Shown: positions 1 through 7,052 of the stretch, one piece after another
Numbering within the stretch: the first letter of the stretch is position 1
Layout of the letters: each line of letters begins with the position of its first letter
Assembly (NCBI GenBank): GCA_012798155.1
Contig: JAAZNR010000363.1
Coordinates: forward strand, 1-12,295
Length of the DNA: 12,295 nucleotides
DNA from: Thermogutta sp.
Lineage (GTDB): Bacteria; Planctomycetota; Planctomycetia; Pirellulales; Thermoguttaceae
Reading direction: 5' to 3'
The notes under the pieces: model-generated
What the model saw: only the letters and a program-made list of their open reading frames with translations
Told to the model about the DNA's origin: nothing
Databases searched by the model: none
Translations under genes and position numbers: made by a program

Positions 1-110
1 GCCCGGTCTGTCTTTGAAACGCAGAGGGCGCAGAGGGCGCGGAGAAACGAGAATTGGTAGCCGCAACTCTGCGTTCTTTCCGGCTCTGCGTTTCTAGCCC
101 TTCATTCCCC
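1..110. repeat. Intergenic repeat, copy 1 (may start left of the window)
   Basis: The first 20 bases (gcccggtctgtctttgaaac) recur exactly at 245, and the two copies stay similar through a shared ttggtagccgca core to a shared ttcattcccc end. This copy holds nested inverted repeats: aaacgcagag (17-26) pairs with ctctgcgttt (84-93), and cgcagag (29-35) pairs with ctctgcg (67-73). The transcript or single strand could fold into a long hairpin. It carries no coding signal. It is probably a dispersed genomic repeat; its family is not identified. Confidence 0.75.
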
Positions 111-136
111 GAAGGCCAATACTTTCCAGTTTCCGC

Positions 137-179
137 CGGGTGGCTGGGGTCGTAGCGTAGCGAAGCCCCCAGTCACCCG
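137..179. repeat. Strong stem-loop between the two repeat copies
   Basis: Bases 137-149 (cgggtggctgggg) pair with 167-179 (ccccagtcacccg) along all 13 positions, with a single G-T mismatch that would be a G-U wobble in RNA. The loop is 17 bases. There is no T-run on either side, so it does not look like a classical intrinsic terminator. It lies about 275 bases beyond the leuC stop and may be a REP-like palindrome. Confidence 0.6.
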
Positions 180-244
180 TCTTCGCGCTGCTTCCGCCAC
201 CGGCTGATGTCGGCGGCGAGTTCTTCCGCTGCACTCATGCTCTT

Positions 245-342
245 GCCCGGTCTGTCTTTGAAACACAGAGGGCGCGGAGAAACAACAATTGGTAGCCGCA
301 CTCTGCGTTCTCCGCGTTCTTTGCCTTTCCTTTTCATTCCCC
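245..342. repeat. Intergenic repeat, copy 2
   Basis: This is the second copy of the element at 1-110, in the same orientation. It shares the first 20 bases, the ttggtagccgca core and the ttcattcccc end, but is about 12 bases shorter. It has lost one gcagagggc unit and carries its own cagag / ctctg pairing. The loss of one internal unit suggests slippage within the short repeats. With copy 1 it accounts for much of the non-coding 1-453 stretch; I see no gene there. Confidence 0.75.
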
Positions 343-453
343 AACGCCGTTTACGTGCCTGCTGCCGACCCGTGAACGGTTACAAAGACGGTAAGCGGGA
401 TCGCCTTGGGACCTGCCGGGAACCCCGGCCCGGAGCGATGACGGCGCGGCGTG

Positions 454-1887
454 TCAGCCGCCGTCCCAGGTGCGAATGTCCACGAACTTGCCTGCGATGG
501 CGGCCGCCGCGGCCATGGCGGGCGAAACCAAATGGGTGCGGCCGCCGCGTCCCTGCCGTCCCTCGAAATTACGATTGCTCGTGGCGGCGCAGCGTTCTCC
601 CGGCTCCAGCCGATCGGGATTCATGGCCAGGCACATGCTGCAACCCGGCTCGCGCCACTCGAAACCCGCCTCGCGGAAGATGCGATCCAGCCCCTCTTTC
701 TCCGCCATGCGCTTGACGAGGCCGCTGCCGGGCACCACCAAGGCGTGCACGTGCCGGGCAACCCGCCGCCCTTTGGCGACGGCCGCCGCCGCCCGCAGGT
801 CCTCGATGCGACCATTGGTGCACGAGCCGATGAAAACCTTATCCAAGCGAATTTCCCGGATCGGCATACCGGGTTCCAGGCCCATGTAGCGGAGCGCATC
901 CTCGGCCGCCTTGCGATCCACCGGATCCTTGAACTGGGAGGGAGAGGGCACGACGTCGTTCACGCCCACGACCTGCGCCGGATTCGTCCCCCAGGTCACC
1001 TGCGGCTGAATGACTCCCGCCTCGAAGACGACGGAACGATCGTAAACGGCCCCGGGATCGCTGGGCAACTGCCGCCAGCGCTCCACGGCCCGCTCGAAGG
1101 CCTCGCCTTGCGGAGCGAAAGGACGCCCCCGCAGATAGCGGAAGGTCGTCTCGTCCGGTGCGATCAATCCCGCCCTGGCCCCGGCCTCGATCGACATGTT
1201 GCAGACGGTCATCCTCTCTTCCATGGAAAGGGCGCGAATCGCCTCGCCCGTATATTCCAAACCGTACCCCACTCCGCCGCGCGTGGTCAAACGGCCGATG
1301 AGGTAGAGAATCAAGTCTTTCGCCGACACGCCGGGTCCCAGCCGGCCGTTGACGCGGACCTCCATCGTCTTGGGTCGGTACTGCAAGAGCGTCTGGGTGG
1401 CCAGCACGTGCTCGACCTCGCTGGTGCCGATCCCAAACGCCAAGGCCCCGAACGCCCCATGGGTGGCCGTATGGCTGTCCCCGCACACGATCGTCATGCC
1501 GGGCTGGGTGAAACCAAGCTCGGGGCCGATCACGTGCACGATCCCTTGATTCTCATGATTCAGGTCGTACAGCCGGATGCCGAACTCCTCGCAATTCCGC
1601 CGCAACGTGTCGATCTGCTGCTTGGAAATGGGATCGGCGATGGGCAGCGACCGGTCGGTCGTCGGCACATTGTGATCGACTGTGGCCACGGTCCGCTCCG
1701 GGCGGCGGACCTTTCGCCCCGCCAAACGCAAACCCTCGAATGCCTGCGGACTCGTGACTTCGTGTACCAAATGGAGGTCGATGTAAAGGATGGCCTGCTT
1801 ACCCTCCTCGGCGTAGACCACATGCTCATCCCAGATTTTCTCGAGAATCGTCCGAGGTCGCGAGGCGGAAATCATGATCCGAAACAC
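454..1887 (-). CDS. leuC: 3-isopropylmalate dehydratase large subunit (LeuC)
   Basis: LeuC isomerises 2-isopropylmalate to 3-isopropylmalate in leucine biosynthesis, as a cytosolic heterodimer with LeuD. The 477-residue product has normal family length. It shows the aconitase-family pattern: [10 protein letters not shown] near residues 70-79, [13 protein letters not shown] at 135-147, and the [4Fe-4S] ligands Cys356 (GSCTNGR) plus Cys416 and Cys419 ([12 protein letters not shown]). The end, [20 protein letters not shown], is typical of LeuC. The GTG start at 1887 is preferred because AAGAAGGG sits just upstream on the coding strand (1891-1898); an ATG four codons in (1875) would be too far from it. 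No leuD lies on either side within the window, so the small subunit must be encoded elsewhere or further left. The assignment is firm; the exact start is less so. Confidence 0.97.
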   Translation of the reverse strand: MFRIMISASRPRTILEKIWDEHVVYAEEGKQAILYIDLHLVHEVTSPQAFEGLRLAGRKVRRPERTVATVDHNVPTTDRSLPIADPISKQQIDTLRRNCEEFGIRLYDLNHENQGIVHVIGPELGFTQPGMTIVCGDSHTATHGAFGALAFGIGTSEVEHVLATQTLLQYRPKTMEVRVNGRLGPGVSAKDLILYLIGRLTTRGGVGYGLEYTGEAIRALSMEERMTVCNMSIEAGARAGLIAPDETTFRYLRGRPFAPQGEAFERAVERWRQLPSDPGAVYDRSVVFEAGVIQPQVTWGTNPAQVVGVNDVVPSPSQFKDPVDRKAAEDALRYMGLEPGMPIREIRLDKVFIGSCTNGRIEDLRAAAAVAKGRRVARHVHALVVPGSGLVKRMAEKEGLDRIFREAGFEWREPGCSMCLAMNPDRLEPGERCAATSNRNFEGRQGRGGRTHLVSPAMAAAAAIAGKFVDIRTWDGG

Positions 1888-2192
1888 TTACCCTTCTTTT
1901 GAAATCACCCTGAATATCACATTCCGTTCACCGCACCGAACCTCCGGCCGCCAAAAGACCGAAGCCCACGGCTGCCAAAGGCAGGATGCCGATGCACGGT
2001 TTCTCATCACCGGCGGCGGCCCATGCCGGCTGGAAGCTCCCCCGTGCCCCACCCTTTACGGGAGCGCCGCTCGGCGTCCGCCGAAACCTTGATTTTAGCC
2101 TGCGACCGTCCCACCGGGCAGGATACCGTGTCGAACACGACAGGAACGCGGAAAGGTGACTTGCGGGTTGGCACCGCCGGCGAATCGAAGGC
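1888..2192. other. Intergenic region upstream of leuC
   Basis: These 305 bases lie between the kinase stop and the leuC start and should carry the leuC promoter, reading leftward. I see no convincing -35/-10 pair, T-box, attenuator or RNA gene. The only regulatory sign I trust is the purine-rich ribosome-binding stretch next to the leuC GTG. A minus-strand open frame here has a hydrophobic end but no start codon of its own. Confidence 0.5.
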
Positions 2193-3911
2193 TCACTTCG
2201 CCGCGGCGCCGACGGTCGAAACGGGCTGTTCCGGCGGGTACGAAGTCGGCGACTGGCGAGGGCGGTCGAGTTGCCGTTCTTTCCACCATGCGGCCGCCCG
2301 CTCGCGAGTCCACCGTCCCGCGGCCTCGCACCGAGCCAGGGCTTCGCGCAAATCATTCGCCGTCTGGAAGCGATCGCCGGGGTTCTTTTCCAAACAGCGA
2401 AGCACGATCCGGGTCAGGTCCTCAGGCAAATCGGGTCGCAAATCGCGGGGAGAGACGACTTCGGCCTGTATGTGGGCAAGGATCACGCGAATCGGTTTGT
2501 CGGCTTCGAAGGGCGGCCGGCCCGTCAAGGTGAAGTACGCCACCGCCCCCAACGAGTAAATGTCGCTGCGGGGGTCCAAGTCGGTATTGCCCATCGCTTG
2601 CTCGGGCGACATATACAGCGGCGAGCCGGTGACGGAGCCTTCCGCGGTGAGGCTCAAATCCTTCATCTCCGCAATCGGCTTGACCAATCCGAAATCCAGG
2701 ACCTTAACCACGTCGAAGACCCCGCCTCGCTGCGCCACGAAGATATTGGACGGTTTGAGGTCGCGGTGAATGAATCCCAACTCATGGGCCTCGCGGATCG
2801 AGTCGCACGCCTGGCTCAAGAGAAAGATGACCCGCTCGGGCGGAAGCGGACCGAACTCGCGCACCAACGCCCCCAAGTCCAACCCGGGAAGATACTCCAT
2901 GACGTAATAGAACACGCCGTCGCCGGTCAGACCGTAATCGAAAATCTCGACCGTATTCCAATGGGAAAGCCGGGCCGTGGTGCGGACCTCCCGCTCGAAA
3001 CGCGCCAAAGTGCGCGGATCACCCATCCGCTCGGGACGGATCAACTTGACCACGCACGGCCGCTTCAAGAGCACATGCTCCGCCAAATAGACCTCGCCCA
3101 TCCCGCCGCCGCCCAACCGTTCGCGGAGGCGATACTGGCCGAACTGGTGGGCCTCGAACGACTCGCGACGTAAGGATTGGATGGAATCGACGCCCAACAC
3201 CGCCATGATGCCGGAAACGATGAACATCAACGGGATCACCGTCATGTGCTCCATCCGCATGGCCTGCGCGATGTCGGGATGAAACAACCGACCCGCAACG
3301 AGGATCAGAATCGGCACGGCCGCCAGGATTCCGATCACCAGGGCTGCCCGCCGAACCGTATTGGGGATGAACAGGGCATAAGCGAAGATCAACAGCATCC
3401 AGCTTCCGCTGTTGAACTCGAAAAAGCCTCGCTCCTGACAGGAGTGGGCCATGGCGAACCACGAGCCGTAGGCCAAGAATAGGGCCGGGACCGCGAACGC
3501 CGCCAATTCCAGCGAACGGATGGCGCGGTAATTCCCTTGGCATTTCCCCCACGTGAGCCAGGCCCCGGCTCCGATCAGAAACGACGTGCACAGGACATGG
3601 AACGCCAAGTTGTAACGCTCCCAGGCGACATCGGGCTGGAACAGCGGGAGTTGCCAAAGGAGGAATATCGCGAAGGCGGCGGCCATGATCCACACGGCAA
3701 GCCGCAAGCGGCGGTGGAGCACGGCATGAAGCGCGCACGTCCAGTCCTCCGGCGACCCGGAAACCAAGCGAACCGCAGGGCACTTCGGCTCCGCGACCTT
3801 GACGGCGCCTTGCGATGCGGAATCCCCGCCGGCAGCCGTGCTGTCGCGCGGCGCCATGTCGAGCGTGGGTTCATCGCCCGCGGGTCTCAAAGTCGGTGAA
3901 TCGGAGGCCAT
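2193..3911 (-). CDS. Membrane-anchored Ser/Thr protein kinase with N-terminal six-helix domain
   Basis: Hanks-type kinase of about 572 residues. After a polar N-terminus (1-65) come six likely membrane helices near 70-88, 100-121, 136-154, 170-184, 189-207 and 223-241, then a cytoplasmic kinase domain from about 260 to 528. Kinase landmarks are all present: Gly loop LGGGGMGEVY (267-272), Lys289 (VVKLI), helix-C Glu308, HRDLKPSN (catalytic Asp384, Asn389), DFG (406-408) and SPE (435-437), so it should be active. Most bacterial receptor kinases place the kinase first and a single helix after it; here a multi-helix membrane domain comes first and may be the sensor. The ATG at 3911 was chosen because the protein then begins MASDS; a TTG at 4022 would extend it through a hairpin. 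Neither start has a clear ribosome-binding site. Signal and substrates cannot be read from the sequence. Confidence 0.93.
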   Translation of the reverse strand: MASDSPTLRPAGDEPTLDMAPRDSTAAGGDSASQGAVKVAEPKCPAVRLVSGSPEDWTCALHAVLHRRLRLAVWIMAAAFAIFLLWQLPLFQPDVAWERYNLAFHVLCTSFLIGAGAWLTWGKCQGNYRAIRSLELAAFAVPALFLAYGSWFAMAHSCQERGFFEFNSGSWMLLIFAYALFIPNTVRRAALVIGILAAVPILILVAGRLFHPDIAQAMRMEHMTVIPLMFIVSGIMAVLGVDSIQSLRRESFEAHQFGQYRLRERLGGGGMGEVYLAEHVLLKRPCVVKLIRPERMGDPRTLARFEREVRTTARLSHWNTVEIFDYGLTGDGVFYYVMEYLPGLDLGALVREFGPLPPERVIFLLSQACDSIREAHELGFIHRDLKPSNIFVAQRGGVFDVVKVLDFGLVKPIAEMKDLSLTAEGSVTGSPLYMSPEQAMGNTDLDPRSDIYSLGAVAYFTLTGRPPFEADKPIRVILAHIQAEVVSPRDLRPDLPEDLTRIVLRCLEKNPGDRFQTANDLREALARCEAAGRWTRERAAAWWKERQLDRPRQSPTSYPPEQPVSTVGAAAK

Positions 3912-3974
3912 CGGATAGGAAGGAAGGAGTAAGCCTACGTTACGCGAAACCGTCTCCCGTGATTTACGTGAGAT

Positions 3975-4011
3975 TTTCCCGCCCGGTTTCCCAAAACCGG
4001 CGGCAGGGAAA
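3975..4011. other. Bulged stem-loop between bioB and the kinase gene
   Basis: The arms tttccc-gcc-cggttt (3975-3989) and aaaccg-ggc-gggaaa (3994-4011, with a 2-base and a 1-base bulge) can form 15 base pairs around a 4-base loop. It lies about 115 bases past the bioB stop and about 65 bases before the kinase start. It could end bioB transcripts or shape the kinase leader, but it has no following T-run. Confidence 0.45.
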
Positions 4012-4124
4012 TAGCCTGTCAAGTTGGATTCGCCGAACGGCCCCGAATCTTGGCCGCCCCCCGCCTGTTTGGTCTCGGATCCTGTATTTGTGAAAACACG
4101 CTTGGCGCGGCCCGCTTCATGCCC

Positions 4125-5153
4125 TCAACTATGGGGATCCAGGACCACTTCCATGCCCAGCGCCTCGATCATCCGGTAGTCTTCCTCGGGCGGCCGGCCT
4201 TTCGTCGTCAGGTAGTCGCCCACGAATATCGAGTCGGCGGGGAACAAACCCAGGGGTTGAAGGGGGCCTAGATGGAGTTCGCGCCCGGCGGCAATCCGGA
4301 GGGTCGAAGTAGGGCCGGCAAAACGCAACAGCGATAACACCTTCAAACAATAGAGCGGTGATAGGTCGCCCTGGTTCTCCATGGGCGTGCCGGGAATGGG
4401 TATCAAAAAGTTGATCGGAAGGGATTCGGGCCGCAATTCGCCCAATTCCATGGCGAAATCGACCACGTCATCGAGGGATTCTCCCATCCCCACGACGCCG
4501 CCGCAGCAAAGCTCCAGCCCCGCCTCTCTCGCCGCGCGGAGCGTGGCCAGCCGGTCCTCATACGAGTGCGTGGAACAGATTCGATCGTAGAACCTGCGGC
4601 TGGTGTTGAGGTTGTGGTTGATGCGATCCACGCCTGCCGCCTTGAAGCGATTCGCCTGCTCGCGGTTCAGAAGCCCCGGCGAAACGCAAATTTTGATGTT
4701 CCACCGGGACTTGATCTCGGAGACGACCCCGCAAATGGCGTCCAGCTCGCCCGGGTTGGGCGAACGACCCGAGATCGCGATGCAGTACATCGTCGCCTGG
4801 CGTTCCACGGCCGCCTGAGCACCCCGCAAGAGCTCCCCCCTATCAACCAGCGGATATTTCCTAATTTCCGCGGAGGAGATCCGCGACTGGGAGCAGTAGG
4901 CGCAATCCTCCGGGCAGATCCCGCTTTTGGCATTGATTAGCAAATTGAGCCGCACCAAATTACCGTGATAGCGCAGCCTAACACGGTAGGCGGCCGCCAG
5001 TATCTCCAAGATCTCTTCGTCCGGGGCGTTGAGGACGGCCAAACCCTCACCCCGGGTTAGCTTTCCCCCCTCAAGAACCTTATCCGCGATCTCTCGCCAA
5101 CGCGAGGAAAAGTCTTCCCGTCGTCCCGTCGAAAGCACATTAGTGGTCGTCAT
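4125..5153 (-). CDS. bioB: Biotin synthase (BioB)
   Basis: BioB is a radical-SAM enzyme that inserts sulfur into dethiobiotin, the last step of biotin synthesis. The 342-residue product has normal length. The SAM-binding [4Fe-4S] motif is CPEDCAYC (Cys80, Cys84, Cys87). The ligands of the sacrificial [2Fe-2S] cluster are all found by alignment to the known enzyme: Cys124 (MYCIAISGR), Cys156 (KICVSPG), Cys216 (LELCCGG) and Arg286 (TLRIAAGRE). Substrate-site patterns NHNLNTS (179-185) and INFLIPIPGTP (247-257) are also intact. The ATG at 5153 fits the family but has no obvious ribosome-binding site. No other bio genes are adjacent, so it is a stand-alone gene here, transcribed divergently from the operon at 5733. 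Confidence 0.97.
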   Translation of the reverse strand: MTTTNVLSTGRREDFSSRWREIADKVLEGGKLTRGEGLAVLNAPDEEILEILAAAYRVRLRYHGNLVRLNLLINAKSGICPEDCAYCSQSRISSAEIRKYPLVDRGELLRGAQAAVERQATMYCIAISGRSPNPGELDAICGVVSEIKSRWNIKICVSPGLLNREQANRFKAAGVDRINHNLNTSRRFYDRICSTHSYEDRLATLRAAREAGLELCCGGVVGMGESLDDVVDFAMELGELRPESLPINFLIPIPGTPMENQGDLSPLYCLKVLSLLRFAGPTSTLRIAAGRELHLGPLQPLGLFPADSIFVGDYLTTKGRPPEEDYRMIEALGMEVVLDPHS

Positions 5154-5215
5154 AGGGCAAAATCCGAGGGGTTGTCATAGGGTCGTGTGTTCCCATATTG
5201 TACGCCGCGCGACCC

Positions 5216-5245
5216 GAACGACCAACGCCGGAACGACCAACGCCG
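5216..5245. repeat. 15-bp perfect tandem duplication upstream of bioB
   Basis: The unit gaacgaccaacgccg occurs twice in direct succession (5216-5230 and 5231-5245). It lies 63-92 bases upstream of the bioB start codon, so the doubled unit could be a duplicated regulator site or simple slippage. Confidence 0.8.
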
Positions 5246-5356
5246 GCAAGACGTGCCAAAGGCGGACGGATCGCGCTTACCGGAAAACGTGGACGGTCGT
5301 CATCAGAAAATCCACTCCGCTTTTTTTCCACCCCCAAAGCGGGGCTGGAGCAAGAC

Positions 5357-5412
5357 CGTCTGCCGTGGCTGCGGCGGCGAGGCAATCCGCCGCCAATGCC
5401 CATTGGCAGACG
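5357..5412. repeat. Two-tier inverted repeat upstream of the channel operon
   Basis: The outer arms cgtctgcc (5357-5364) and ggcagacg (5405-5412) enclose inner arms gcggcgg (5371-5377) and ccgccgc (5387-5393). All 15 pairs are perfect. The loop and spacers are 9, 6 and 11 bases. It could be a structured leader RNA of the operon that starts at 5733, or part of an antisense transcript. Confidence 0.55.
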
Positions 5413-5732
5413 AAACCCATTGACCGCCAAGATCGGTTTCTGGTATTTACCTTTTCACGATTCGACTGAGAATGCGCCGCGGAATGCCCTGCCCTTCAGG
5501 AACCGGAGTCCGCGCCGCCTGAAGCAGTCGTTTTCTCCCGGCGTTTTCTTCCGGCTGAGATGAAGGATTTGCCGGAGCCGTTGACGATACAGCGACCGGT
5601 CCACAATACGTAGCGTTCAGCCGCCGAGCTAACCACAACCATTAGTAGTTCCGAGGTCACATCGCAAGCGGCCCGATTTACTCGATCGGCCGCGGCGCCG
5701 TTGATTCCCTATCTCGTTGAACATCGCGATCC

Positions 5733-7052
5733 ATGACAACCAAGCCGGCCACCGATCGGACCACCCAGCATCTTGGAAAATCGATTCTCAGCTCGCCCTT
5801 GATCTGGGGCACGGCAGCCTATCTCTTCTTCCAATGGCTGTTGACTACCCATTTGCCGGGAATCGAGTTCCTCCGCCGCTACACCGCAAGCCATCCCATC
5901 GAGCACGTCGAGACCTATTTGTTCTTCTTCGGCCTCACGTGGCTGGGCATCCGCTTTCTCAACATCTCCGCCCAGCGGCAACGGCTTTCGCGATTGCGAT
6001 TGCCGAAGCGCGTCGTATCCGATGACATCGAGCAGGAGGCTCAGGCCGTCTTGGAATACCTTGAGCGACTCCCGCCGGTCTTCCATGCCGACTACCTGGT
6101 GCAGCGTTGGAAACAGGTACTTCAAATCATTCTTCGCGGCGACCAGTCGCCCGAAGACTACCTCGCCGTACTCAATGAGCAGGACGCTCAGCGGCGGTAT
6201 GGCGCCTACGCGCTCCTCCGGTTGATCGTTTGGGCGGTACCGATCCTCGGTTTCTTGGGAACCGTGGTCGGCATCGCGCTGGCCCTCGGTAACCTGTCGC
6301 CCAGCGAACTGGAAAAGACGCTCCCGCTGGTCATGTCCGGGCTGACGGTGGCTTTCGACACGACGGCCCTGGCGCTGGCTTTGTCCATGATTTTGATGCT
6401 GGCCCAATTCCTCGTGCAGCGATGGGAGGACGGCTTGCTGGATCGCGTCACGCGCCGCACCGAGGAGGAAATCCTGCATCCCTTCGCCGCCAAGAGGGCG
6501 GCCGGTCCCGAAGCCGAGGCCGTCCGGACCGCGCTTTCGCACTGGAGCGACGCCGCCGGGGAATGGGTCCGGCTTTCCGCTCAAGCCTGGGAACAAAGCC
6601 TTCACCGCGTGGAAATCCGCTGGCAAGAGGGCATCCAAGACACCGGCGAGTCCTTCCGCAACGATCTGGGCGCGGCATTGGAGGCCGGCCTCCGCGGTTT
6701 CGCGCGAGAGTTGGCCGAAATCCAAAACGCAAGCTCGGCGGAACGGCTGGAAGAAAGCCGCCGGCGGGAATCCTTGATCGCCGCGCAACTGGACAAGCTC
6801 GAAGAACTGACCCTTCGTTTGAAAGAACAGACGGAGGCCTGGATCTCATTATCCCGGAGCGGAGCGGATCTGCGAAAACTCGAGGAGGCACTGCACCGGA
6901 ACTTGACGGCGGTGGCCTCGGCCAAGCACTTTGAGCAGGCATTGGTAACCCTGGCCGCGGCCGCCAGCCTCTTGAGCGCGCATTTGCAGCGAGAATCCGC
7001 CGAAGAAGCCTTTCGATCGGATGTCATCCGTCCCACGAGCGAGGCCGCATGA
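5733..7052 (+). CDS. MotA/TolQ/ExbB-family ion-channel subunit with coiled-coil tail
   Basis: Proteins of this family form the pentameric inner-membrane stator that passes protons or sodium ions and moves a TolR/ExbD/MotB partner. Four membrane helices are predicted in the 439-residue product: 22-40, 59-78, 161-187 and 199-228, which is MotA-like topology rather than the three of TolQ. The last two carry the family signatures PILGFLGTVVGI (170-181, pore Thr177) and GLTVAFDTTALALALS (203-218, Thr210/Thr211). A mostly helical, Glu/Arg-rich region (about 260-425) follows; by topology it is cytoplasmic and it likely forms a coiled coil. The ATG at 5733 has no clear ribosome-binding site. The stop overlaps the next start (ATGA), so the two are probably translationally coupled. 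The channel assignment is good; the process it powers is unknown. Confidence 0.88.
   Translation: MTTKPATDRTTQHLGKSILSSPLIWGTAAYLFFQWLLTTHLPGIEFLRRYTASHPIEHVETYLFFFGLTWLGIRFLNISAQRQRLSRLRLPKRVVSDDIEQEAQAVLEYLERLPPVFHADYLVQRWKQVLQIILRGDQSPEDYLAVLNEQDAQRRYGAYALLRLIVWAVPILGFLGTVVGIALALGNLSPSELEKTLPLVMSGLTVAFDTTALALALSMILMLAQFLVQRWEDGLLDRVTRRTEEEILHPFAAKRAAGPEAEAVRTALSHWSDAAGEWVRLSAQAWEQSLHRVEIRWQEGIQDTGESFRNDLGAALEAGLRGFARELAEIQNASSAERLEESRRRESLIAAQLDKLEELTLRLKEQTEAWISLSRSGADLRKLEEALHRNLTAVASAKHFEQALVTLAAAASLLSAHLQRESAEEAFRSDVIRPTSEAA

Larger units (their letters stand above)
5154..5732. other. Long divergent intergenic region (bioB / channel operon)
   Basis: These 579 bases separate bioB (leftward) from the channel operon (rightward) and must contain promoters for both, although I cannot identify -35/-10 boxes with confidence. 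Two structures stand out and are listed separately: a 15-bp tandem duplication at 5216-5245 and a two-tier inverted repeat at 5357-5412. Open frames in this stretch have no family resemblance and no ribosome-binding sites, and I do not call any of them. Confidence 0.5.

Noticed and set aside
451..1902. Long plus-strand open frame of 483 codons opposite leuC
   Set aside because: It is the antisense shadow of leuC; its translation has no family features, while the minus strand carries every LeuC motif.
1928..2192. Minus-strand frame with a hydrophobic C-terminus between kinase and leuC
   Set aside because: No start codon within the intergenic part; it only stays open by running back through the kinase gene in another frame.
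5187..5423. Plus-strand frame with a CRGCGG zinc-ribbon-like end
   Set aside because: Only one CxxC pair plus a lone Cys; the Cys codons fall within the inverted repeat at 5357-5412, and the start lacks a ribosome-binding site. Probably chance.
5140..5430. Minus-strand open frame of 96 codons upstream of bioB
   Set aside because: Overlaps the bioB start out of frame, is Arg/Gly/Ser-rich without domain features, and has no ribosome-binding site.
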